Source: Symsagittifera roscoffensis
Lineage: Eukaryota > Xenacoelomorpha > Acoela > Convolutidae
Length of the DNA stretch: 64,000 bases
Assembly: GCF_963678635.1 (NCBI RefSeq)
Contig: NC_087063.1
Span: 6,482,386 to 6,546,385, forward strand
Reading direction: 5' to 3'
Shown here: positions 1 to 8,834 of the stretch, in pieces
Layout of the letters: each line of letters begins with the position of its first letter
Position numbering within the stretch: position 1 is the first letter of the stretch
The notes under the pieces: generated by a model
What the model saw: the letters and a program-made list of their open reading frames with translations, nothing else
What the model was told of the DNA's origin: nothing
Database searches by the model: none
Position numbers and translations under genes: made by a program

Positions 1-424
1 AGATAAAGATACTCCACTTGACTCTGTGAAAGCTTTTATTTTAAAAACGCTCAAACATCAGAATCTAAACACGTCAAACGATTAGAGTACAAAGTTGTGG
101 AAAGAGAAAATGAAATTCAATAAGCGCAAATTTTATCTGGAGAAAATTTCAACAAACACACCGGACTACGAATACCATAGTGAGGCATTAAGACAACACA
201 GACGCTTTGTCGAAAGTGTAGATTTTGAGGAAAAGGATTTAGAAAGAACAAAAAAACTGATTTAATTGCTCAACAACATTCAGAAACAATAATTTACTTT
301 TCTTACTGTATTTTTAGTTTTTCTTTTCAGTTTTAATTGAACGAGGATTTTTAATCCAGTTTTCAGAGGAAATTTGAGTTCAGTTTTCGAAAAAATAACA
401 GTCGAGCCGTCCTTTATATCGTCT

Positions 425-660
425 CAAATACTGAACCATTTCATCTCAAAAAGTCGTCTTAAACACTGAACCATCTCATCTCAAATACTGATGAAAAAGA
501 TGTTAATATCTGAACCAACTGAACCATCTCATCTCAAATATTGATGATGACTTAGCTGCCATGAACTGATCCATCTCATCTCAAAAACGGATGACGATTT
601 CTTAAGCATAACTGAACCATCTCATCTCAAATACTGATGAGTGACTTAACTGCCCCCATT
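425..660 (+). repeat. Imperfect tandem repeat around CTGAACCATCTCATCTCAAA
   Basis: The phrase CTGAACCATCTCATCTCAAA, usually followed by a short TACTGATGA-like tail, recurs five times with small changes at irregular spacings of about 40-75 bp. Copies degrade at both edges. No coding potential is visible. It looks like a degenerate minisatellite. Confidence 0.8.
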
Positions 661-764
661 TCGAACATGAACTGCAATTTCAAACCCTGAACAGCAATTT
701 CAAACTCATTTCAAACCAAAACGAAAGATTTGACATCCGCATAGTTAATTTATGTCTTAAGATT

Positions 765-1115
765 TGTTTGTGGATTCCGCTGACAAATGGATAAGTCCGT
801 TTGTGTTCAAATTGCGCGTTCCTATAGATAAAAAATCAAATATTCTACCTCTAGCTTTCAATTGTTCATATGCAAGTATTGTAAAAAACAAAAAAGCGGA
901 ATCCACTAACAATTTGCGGAATCCGCTTACATTTGTGGTTTCTGCATACAAATTTTGCGGATTCCATTTACAGTTGCGGGAGCCAGAACAACTAGCTATA
1001 TTTGCTTGTTGTGGAATTCGCAACGTAACCAAATGTGCCGACAAAATTCACGTTACAGGTATATGTATGCGGAATCCACTGAAATTTTGTTTGTGGAATC
1101 AACTAACATTTTGAA
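765..1115. repeat. Cluster of GCGGAATCC-type motifs in both orientations
   Basis: GCGGAATCC or its complement GGATTCCGC, with near variants such as GTGGAATTC, occurs about eight times in 350 bp, often followed by ACTAACA or GCTTACA. The open frames that cross this interval on both strands are by-products of the repeat and show no domain. Confidence 0.7.
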
Positions 1116-1854
1116 CATACTTTAAGACTTGTCTCTGGAATCCAGGAGCCTACAGACACAAAATCCTGTGACCTGTGTGCACAGTTTGGCCTCGTAATAG
1201 AGACCACTAAAAATCTCACAAAAAATAACAAACAATCAAGACTAGTCAGGGCGCAATGATTATTTTTGTTTCACTATGGATGCTCATCGATTCCTAATAA
1301 TTGAAAAATGCCTGAAGAGCTTTTTGATTCAGTTTTTTTTCTGCGGTAAAATGAAATATGATATGCTTTCCCATGTTCAGTTCATTGAAAAGTAATCGAG
1401 ACTATATAAATCAGATTTAAAACACTTTCAAATCAAAAAAGTTTTTAAAAAAATCAGTTTTACCTCCGACTCGAATTGAATATGCTGTATTGTTTCAAAT
1501 GAATTATCCTTATTTCATCAATTACTGTTATAGACACCTGTAAGGTGAAAGAAGAGAAAATTTTTTAGTGAAAAACTGAAAAATCAAATCTTCTAAATGA
1601 TGAACTTTTAGTTTGAAAGACCCTAACGGGTAATCTTAAACATATACCCATTACAGCCAGTGAAAGTGAAGGTAACTAAATGTTCTAGCTGAAAAGTGAT
1701 AATAATTAAATGTTTTTATGAAAAAAAAAGAAAATATTTTAAATTAAATAATTTACAAAATAAGAGTTTTCTCTCTCAGATTGAGATTTGAGTCTGCTTG
1801 CAATGATTATGGAAGAAGGCGACAGATATCTTAGATCAGAAACGAGAACAAGAC

Positions 1855-2860
1855 TGCTCTTATCAGAATCCCTGGTTGTTCCGACTGCCTTTTAAGGTTT
1901 GTGGAGCAGCAACAGTATTAGAAAACCAAATGAAACAAAACAAAATGAATTTTTTTTCTAAAATTTGAAATTTTTATGAAAATCATGACCCCACACGCCA
2001 TATAAAGTACAAATGGATAGATTTCGCCCCTTGTAACAAATCAGTTATGGCGAATAAGCTTCCTTCAATCAATTTGAAACGATTTTTAAGACGGCTTAAC
2101 TCTCCGCTTACGCGTTAACAGCGCGAAATATATTGCGCATTAATATATTGCGTCAGCGTGAATATCTTTTCACATTTGAGCTCAGGACAAGAATACCTTT
2201 CGAATGATATAAAAAACTTTCGTCAAAAATGGCTAGTAAAAAAGTCGAAATTTGTCTGAAGAAAAAAACCCACCCGAGCACAAGTTTTCCGTTATTTTCG
2301 TATCGAAAGTCGGAACCACAAGACTGCTCGTGTTAGTGCGAAGCCTCGAATAATCCGACTGCCTGTTAAGGTTTGTGGAGCAGTATACCTTTATACATTC
2401 AAAAATTAAATGAAATAAAACAATGAAAAATTTTTTCAATTTGAAACTTTTTAATTGAAAATCATCATCCCACATGCCATATAAAGTACAAAAAAGGACA
2501 AATTTTGCTCCTTTTAACAAATAATTGTGGCAAATAAGCTTTTTTCAACCAACTTAGAACGATTTCTAAGACGGATCAACTCTCGGCTTATGCGTTAGTA
2601 GCGCGAACTATATCGTGCGTTAATTGCCCCAAATTGGCCAATATTGCAATCTTTAAACCACCGTAACTTTTAAAAAAAAGAGTCACACAGGTAATGTATT
2701 TTTCAAATTTGTGCTTAACACAACAATACCTTTCGAATGATAAAAATAAATTCCGTCCAAAATGGCTAGTTAAAAAGTCAAAATTTGTCTGAAGAAAAAA
2801 ACCGACCCCAAGCACAAATATTCCGTTACTTTCGTATCGAAAGTCAGAGCAAAATAAAGT
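1855..2860. repeat. Two tandem copies of a dispersed repeat of about 480 bp
   Basis: Matching landmarks recur at a spacing of about 478-480 bp: CCGACTGCC(T)TTAAGG near 1879 and 2356, the CCATATAAAGTACAAA block near 1998 and 2475, and the AAGACGG..AACTC..GCTTA block near 2088 and 2568. The second copy has an extra stretch with CCCAAATTGGCCAA. A third, partial copy lies at about 37570-37850, so this is a dispersed family rather than only a local duplication. No protein is encoded. Confidence 0.8.
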
Positions 2861-3558
2861 TGACGAGACACGCAATCTGAGAAGTTATTAATTGACTTAT
2901 TCTTTTCGACCGTAATTTGAACCTGTTATATAGATGCCGAACAAAAAAATGAATGCCTTGGGTTCTAGTCAAGTCAATAATCCAAAATTCGAGGAAACAC
3001 TAACGACCTTGTTTGATTCCGGACCAAATCCGTACATTTGTGCGCTGAAAAATTCATGGGTGTGCGCTGAAAAGTTTTTGAAATCGCGACTACCAAGAAA
3101 ACCCAAGGTTGTTAATATCTGAGCAAAAACGTTTCAAAAAAAAGAACATTCCATGAATAAACAAAAGCGTTCAAAATAAGCCCATTTGCAAATGCGATAG
3201 AAAAAGGTGCTGTGGAAATCAACGAGCTGATTATTGAACAATTAGCTGGATAACATGCATGTGCCATTCTGCCAGATTGGCACAGCGCAACCTTCCGGCG
3301 GGACAGAAAAAGACGACTAAAGGCGTTAGTAACGAAAAAGTGCTGCGAAGGAGGGTCGAAATATTCCGGAAGTTTAAATTTTTAAAATTTCGATTGACGG
3401 ATAAGTATTTCTGAGGAATAACAAAAAGACGGCCATTTTGACGAGAAAGAACAAAAAAACACAACAACGACAGATATATATTAGAAAACAGTCGCACGAG
3501 AAAACGAGAAAAACGATGCCTCTTATCGTGGCAATAACACACGATAAGATCCTTAGCA

Positions 3559-3747
3559 GTGGAAATTAGTGGGAAAGGAAGCTTCAGTGGGGAAGGAATA
3601 TTCCGCGGAACCCTCCCGTGCCACAAATTGGGAGAGATAACAACGTTATCTCGAGAAGAACACGGGAGCGGAGGCTTGGCCCCCCAGAGACTGTTATATG
3701 TTGAAGGACTGCATAAAACTAACTTTATAGCTACTCGGATGCCATAG
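3559..3747 (+). other. 62-codon open frame inside the 5' LTR
   Basis: The frame is open in both LTRs, with only three nucleotide differences over 189 positions, fewer than expected from the LTR average of about 4-5%. The predicted peptide is glycine- and basic-rich with no known domain. Conservation may reflect a regulatory core at the DNA or RNA level rather than a peptide. No function is assigned. Confidence 0.3.
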
Positions 3748-3860
3748 AACTTTGAATTAACACCGGTATAATTTGATATTTTAGAGTATGAGTAGCTAGA
3801 AAGAGGAAAGGGTCAATCCATCTACAATGGATTTAATATAGAACTGTCACACAAAAACAT

Positions 3861-3866
3861 AATAAA
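3861..3866 (+). promoter_or_regulatory. Candidate polyadenylation signal in the 5' LTR
   Basis: AATAAA sits about 280 bp before the LTR end and is preserved at the matching place in the 3' LTR. In the 3' copy it would serve RNA 3'-end formation. It is the only canonical hexamer I noticed in the second half of the LTR. Confidence 0.5.
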
Positions 3867-4160
3867 ATAGGGTATTCGAGCCGTGTTTTTAATAGCAATC
3901 ACGTAGTCTGAGGATCCGAGACTCAGCTATGTGGTTGTGTTCGCATGTAAATGAAAGCTGATCAGAAGTCGTTTGACTGATGGCCTAAAAATAGTAACTT
4001 TTTACTTAGCCCTAAACAGACCAGAAAATCAACTGGCAAGGTCGAGACGGTGAAAAACGAGTAATTTTAAGGTAACTGACGCCTGCCAGTCGTTAATAGG
4101 CACTTTTTCTACGCTCCGTCGCCGTGTAGTATTTGGGCGATTGTTACATAGACGTTTTTA

Positions 4161-4180
4161 TGGCGCTCCTGGGTGGGCCT
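4161..4180 (+). promoter_or_regulatory. Weak candidate primer binding site (TGGCGC..)
   Basis: TGGCGC begins 12 bp after the LTR end. Retroelement primer binding sites usually start TGG, pairing with a tRNA CCA end, and TGGCGC is a common opening. The following bases do not read clearly as the complement of a T-arm, and 12 bp is a long offset, so the primer tRNA is not identified. Confidence 0.35.
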
Positions 4181-5944
4181 GTCAAAGGCATGAAACCATC
4201 ATGATCAGCAAGCGTTTCAGCGATGAACCCTCCGCTCCGGGCGTAAGCCCGAGTTAGAGGCCCTAATGACGTTTATTGCACTAGGGGGAAGGTGCGTACC
4301 CTCCGCCTAGTACTATTTAGCTTTTTAACCTAGTTAAGACCGAAAATTCCGGGGGCCGGAGGGTTAGGTGGGAAGTCATGAGCCCGCTTGTCCCGATATC
4401 CCAGGACGAAAAACAATTAAAGAGAAAGCGTAAAACGAAACAAAACTAGTGTATAACCAAGAAAAAGCCAAAAAAAATTTAATTGAAAACAAAAAAGTAC
4501 AAAAAACAGTAAAAATATCCAAAAAAGACCAAAAACAGTAAAAAAATCTAAAGTGGCAGTTTATATGTTATTTCCGGACAAGATGTGATATGACCTTCCT
4601 ATTTGTTGTTGTTTCCGATTGATTTATATCATTTCTGATAGAAAGATTGTGTGTTTTGGTGAAGGGTTGGATACCCTCCCTTGAGTGTAATTTGAGTATT
4701 TAAGCACGTTAATGGTGATTTTGCCGGTGGCCGGAGGGTAGAGTGGCAAGCTGACCGACGTGTTCCACACTCAACAGGGACATCAGGGACAACATCCACA
4801 AGGACTGTTGAATATCGTTGAAACAATTTTTGTATCGTTCGGGTACTATTTCATCAAAACTTAAGTGGTGGGGGGCAAGATTGGCGTGGTCCGATTGTAC
4901 CTTCCATCGATTACAAATTTCCGAGTTCAGGGTCTTAATTCGGGTATTTTGGTGCAAAGGATGGTATAGTAACGACTACTAAGATGGTTAACGACTACTA
5001 ATAAGTTATTATCCTTTTTATATATTACTTATCTCCTATTTAGACCCAAGAAACACCCAAATTTCGTCGAAAATTATTGATTTTCGACAAACTATAGACC
5101 CCAAAACTTTTGGATATCCGAGCTTTTCCCAGCCAAAAATTTTATACAGGGAGTAGCTACGTAACTCGAATATCCTTGACTAAAGACACCGCGTGAGAAA
5201 AGACTCAGTAGAAGGTAGAAAAAACGAAAATTTTTCGATCAAAATTTAGATAATTTTCTGAATTTTGTCAATCGGTTTTGGGGATCGAGTTTTTGAGTTT
5301 TTAGAGTTAGAGTAATAAAATTTTTTGTGTTAGGAGCGTGCTAGCATAACGTGCTCGGTTACCAGAGAAATTTTTGGGTAACCCTCCGACTAGCTCCGTG
5401 GATAGAGCTAACGACTTAAAGATTGGAAAAGGAAGGAATCGGAGGGTCCAAATTTGATAGTTATAGGCCAAATTTTTGTCTCCAAACCATTTTTGGTCCC
5501 TTTTTTGCATTTTTCCAGTGCCGTACGGGGCTACTAAGCTGGTTTCAATTATTTTTAGGCTTTTTCAACCGGAATTGCGGAAAAAGTCTTTCAGAACCTA
5601 TATAGGTGGTGAAAAAAGACCATTTTGACGAACGCGTTTTTGGCGATTTCTCAAAGACTAGCCATCTGATCGGGATAATTTTGGTACCACAAGTCGACAT
5701 CTTTGACCAATTTTCCGGATCGTAACCGTTTTTGGGTTGATAATCTCGGGAGAGAAAATTTTTTTAGAAATTGTTGGTTCGGAAGGTCCAAATTACAGGG
5801 AACCATCCGAGCGGCACAAAATTTTATAAAATCACCTTTTATCCTACTGGGAAGGTTGACCGTGTTAGCCAACCTAGTTTTAAGTCAGGTAGACTGCTTT
5901 CGGAGACTTTACTGCGGTAAAATAACCCGTTTTCTTGATTTTTG

Positions 5945-6360
5945 CGGAACCCTCCGAAGTAACCCTCCGGAGTCAGCTAAGCTCCTTAGCAACCCTCCAG
6001 AGTGATTTAAGCCCTTTAGCAACCCTCCTTAGTGGAAATTTTCCACGGGACCCTCCGAAGAAAATAAAACCACCCCCCATAGAGCTTTTAGCTTGTTTTG
6101 ACGCTATTTGAAGCTAGTGGAAGACCCTTCTAGGTGAGGTTAAAAAATTGGAAAATTTTGGAAGAACCCTCCGAGGTAACCCTCCGGAGCATATTAAGCC
6201 TCTTATTGACCATCCTTAGTGAGTGAAGAGGAACCCTCCGAAGTCACTTGGGTTGCTAAGGTACCCTCCAAGGTAACCCTCCGAAGTAGGCTGAGTGTCT
6301 TAACAACCCTCCGAAGTAACCCTCCGGAGTGACTTAAACCTCTTAACAACCCTCCTTGTT
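5945..6360 (+). repeat. ACCCTCCG short-repeat array in the leader
   Basis: CCCTCC followed by GAAGT, GGAGT or TTAGT occurs about 13 times in roughly 415 bp, commonly as pairs spaced about 12 bp apart (ACCCTCCGAAGTA then ACCCTCCGGAGT), followed by a spacer resembling GACTTAAGCCTCTTAGCA. The inner CTCCGGAG is itself palindromic. Single copies also occur at 4227, 4299 and 5381, and the complement CGGAGGGT at about 4356, 4732 and 5441. Confidence 0.85.
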
Positions 6361-6564
6361 AGAAAGTTGAGGAAAGCTTCTGTAACAATTTGGGAAACGG
6401 AAAATATCCATTTAATTAGGATCATATTAGCATATTAGGCGTGCTTATTAGGATCATAAGAGCCCATTTGACCCGGAAATTTGTGATTAACTTTGGATTC
6501 TAGATCGGGTGTATCAGAAGTACCCGAACCAAAATTTTTGTTGATTGTGATTTTGGTTGTGTGG

Positions 6565-6702
6565 TTGCCATGAGCTACTTAATAGGAAAGTTCGGGCAAT
6601 CCGAGAACGAATAAAAGAAGACCTCGGTGAGTGTATTAGGCAAATACACACTCAACTGTGAAGAAAAGTTGTTCCCTACTCTCGTGCACTTGGAGCGTTC
6701 CG
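6565..6702 (+). repeat. Leader duplication, copy 1, with stem-loop at 6627-6653
   Basis: This block matches 6750-6884 at a period of 185 bp, from TTGCC(A/T)TGAGCTACTTA to TGGAG(C/T)GTTCCG. The best-preserved part is the stem-loop, where GAGTGTATT and AATACACACTC pair around a GGC-type loop with a two-base bulge. Confidence 0.85.
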
Positions 6703-6749
6703 GGTGTGGGGGAGCTTTTTCATAGACTTTAGAAATTTTCGATCAGAGG

Positions 6750-6884
6750 TTGCCTTGAGCTACTTAGTAGGACAGCTCGGGCAATCGCAGGGCAGCTAGA
6801 AGAGGACCTCGGTGAGTGTATTAGGCAAATACACACTCACTTGAGAAGACAGTGTCCTGGGCTTCGTTCTTTTGGAGTGTTCCG
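6750..6884 (+). repeat. Leader duplication, copy 2, with stem-loop at 6812-6840
   Basis: Second copy of the leader block. The stem-loop core is unchanged and gains two further pairs at its base (GTGAG..CTCAC), while the rest has diverged more freely. This fits selection on RNA structure, though two copies alone do not prove it. Confidence 0.85.
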
Positions 6885-7328
6885 ATTGAAGGAATTCCTT
6901 TCTTTAAGACTAAGTTTTGTTTATCTATTCCTGAATCATCACTGCCTTTTTACAAAAGATCGTTTGATTTTTACAAAGCAGTGATTTAATAAGAGTGTGG
7001 CGGCAAATTGATACTGACGGAAGGTCGCTGTCACCTATAGGACATTCTTATCTGGTTATCAATTGTGTTTTGCGTATTGATTATATCTTGTGAAAATTTT
7101 GTGATACTGTTATACTATACAACGGGGTTGAGTTAGCATTATATCAATACTGAGTAGGCCCTGTGTGTAACTGTAGCTGAGTCACTAATATTGTCGTGAG
7201 AGAAAGCTAAGAGACATTTTTGATATTCACGAGATCGAGTAGGTAGTGTTAAGCAAATTAACCTGAACTTATTTGCGGTACGTGTATATCGCCATTAGAT
7301 TGTACGAATATTGTTATTTTTTTACAAA

Positions 7329-7463
7329 ATGCAGCGCAGAGACTCGCTAGGAATGTCGACTAAGATTCCCAGGCTGAGCAAGGGAAGCACGCGAAAGTTT
7401 AGAACTAGGCGTAGCCAATCTTCGTTTAGCAGCGTTTCCGACGTTTTTACTGACAACGAATAA
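7329..7463 (+). pseudogene. N-terminal segment of Gag, 44 codons, ending in an in-frame TAA
   Basis: ATG at 7329 has A at -3 and opens a short basic, serine-rich peptide (many R, K, S), ending TAA at 7461-7463. It is in the same frame as 7497-8825 and 8835-11282 with no other stop between, so it is probably the true Gag N-terminus cut off by a nonsense mutation. It could instead be an upstream open frame. Basic N-terminal Gag segments often contact RNA or membranes, but no domain is recognised here. Confidence 0.55.
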
Positions 7464-7496
7464 AATAAAGGTCAAGCTGATCTTTCAGTGAACGGA

Positions 7497-8825
7497 ATGA
7501 AACTAAGAAGCGAGAAGAACCTCGATAGCAATCAAGGGCGAAGCGTCGAGGCCGGACCGACAAGCGGGACGCTGGTGGACCCCTTTGACGAAGGGGAAAG
7601 AAGAACGCTCATTCGACCCGACTTTGAGCTAGACGAGGACCTCGAACGGGAGGAAATCGAGAAGAGAGAGGAGACCTCGGAGCGTTCCGAGGTCGGGCCT
7701 CCGGAGGAAGTGTTGTACAGGGGAATGTCCAAATCAGAGACTAAGAGTTATAAGTGGAGAAAAGAGACTTCACATCCGACAAGTACACACGCATCTCTGG
7801 CCAAGCAGAGCAACAACGCGATGATGTCGAGTATGAGTCCGAGTGAAGAACAAACGGTTTCGAAGGCAAAGAAGAGTTGGAAGTCTTTGTACGATGAGCG
7901 CATGGCGTCACTACAAGCCGAAGGTGTATCCTCTAGTTATGACCACCCGGAGATAACCAATCCGGATGTAAACTTCACACCGTGCCCAAGGAGCGACATG
8001 AGCAGGAAGGCGTCGTCCGCCTCGCCGACCAGGCCCATGTCGGATGGGATAACGATTGGAGCGTCCTCAATGTTCGACAGGTTAATGATGTCCATGGGCA
8101 AGCAAAAGGGCGGTGCGTCATCAAGCACCAGGCTGCAACCGCAGTTGACCTCATCTTCTCTTGGGCTAACCCCGACATCAGGGGCGGCTGGTGAGATAAG
8201 TGAGATGTTTGCCGGTGTAATGACAGGCTTGGAGGAACTGCGACGGGACATGACGAAGAGAATGGACCGAGTCGAAGAGAGAGCACACCAGGGTAAGGAG
8301 AGTTTGCGGGATGAGCTGACGCACGTGAAATCGCAAGCCATAATCAACCAGGCTCAATTGATTCGCAACACCGATCAATGCCTGGCGGAGAGCTTGGCAC
8401 AAGCAAGCAAGGAATCACAGGACAGAGAGGCTAGGATGACAAGAGAGATTGAGCAATTGTTGAATGATCATGACAACACCTACGCTCATACGATGACTAG
8501 CCTGGAAGAAAGATTAGATGCCAAATCTGACCTAATGATGCGGATGCTTGACGAGATCTTAAATGGGAGCAATCAAGAGGAGCGTTCCAACCCAGAGGAT
8601 CGCACAGGTCAGGCGAATGATGGAGATGGGGGCACGCAGCCATGCCGGGGCCATCAAAGTTCGAGATCAAACTACGAATCTAGGAACAGAGAGCGGCCAA
8701 GGGCAGCCCCGTCGAGGCCTGGCTGGACGAATCCGGTTCCGCCGGAGGCAGATGCTACTCCGGAGACAAGGTTGCCAACTGAGCCACAAGTCAGTTCAGT
8801 GCCAGATCTGACTACGGTCTCATAG
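7497..8825 (+). CDS. gag: Gag N-terminal region, hydrophilic with coiled coil
   Basis: A frame of about 442 codons from ATG 7497 (a GTG at 7488 is the only earlier in-frame opener after the TAA). The first half is rich in E, D, R, S and T. About residues 235-360 are predicted coiled coil by eye (regular L/M/I among E, K, R, Q), and the end is proline-rich and disordered. No matrix fold is recognisable. It ends TAG at 8823-8825, and the same frame resumes nine bases later at ATG 8835, so the TAG is either a decay mutation or a readthrough stop between Gag parts. Role by position: the assembly part of Gag. Confidence 0.7.
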   Translation: MKLRSEKNLDSNQGRSVEAGPTSGTLVDPFDEGERRTLIRPDFELDEDLEREEIEKREETSERSEVGPPEEVLYRGMSKSETKSYKWRKETSHPTSTHASLAKQSNNAMMSSMSPSEEQTVSKAKKSWKSLYDERMASLQAEGVSSSYDHPEITNPDVNFTPCPRSDMSRKASSASPTRPMSDGITIGASSMFDRLMMSMGKQKGGASSSTRLQPQLTSSSLGLTPTSGAAGEISEMFAGVMTGLEELRRDMTKRMDRVEERAHQGKESLRDELTHVKSQAIINQAQLIRNTDQCLAESLAQASKESQDREARMTREIEQLLNDHDNTYAHTMTSLEERLDAKSDLMMRMLDEILNGSNQEERSNPEDRTGQANDGDGGTQPCRGHQSSRSNYESRNRERPRAAPSRPGWTNPVPPEADATPETRLPTEPQVSSVPDLTTVS

Positions 8826-8834
8826 GACACAACG

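Larger units (their letters stand above)
1..3259. other. Left flank, AT-rich non-coding DNA with several repeats
   Basis: No credible gene is seen. Short open frames here have no recognisable domain and lie in low-complexity DNA. The stretch contains a short-period repeat (about 420-660), a GCGGAATCC-motif cluster (about 765-1115) and a tandem pair of about 480-bp repeats (about 1855-2860), each listed separately. The giant LTR element begins at 3260. Confidence 0.6.
3260..4148 (+). repeat. 5' LTR of the giant retrotransposon
   Basis: An 889-bp direct repeat of 27834-28722, starting TG and ending CA. Differences from the 3' copy are concentrated in about the first 270 bp and the last 150 bp. 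The middle, about 3535-3830, is nearly identical in both. An AATAAA lies at 3861-3866. The R/U5 boundaries cannot be set by reading alone. A 62-codon open frame (3559-3747) is present in both LTRs. Confidence 0.95.
4149..7328 (+). other. Long untranslated leader of the retrotransposon
   Basis: About 3.2 kb separates the 5' LTR from the first plausible Gag ATG, unusually long for this family. No long open frame of credible composition is present. It contains a weak primer-binding-site candidate (4161 onward), an A-rich segment (about 4400-4560), ACCCTCCG motifs in both orientations (dense at 5945-6360), and a duplicated block with a stem-loop (6565-6884). Packaging, dimerisation or internal-initiation signals would be expected here, but none is proven. 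Confidence 0.7.

Noticed and set aside
2934-3122. 62-codon frame just before the 5' LTR
   Set aside because: Short, low-complexity and without a motif; it lies in repeat-rich flank.
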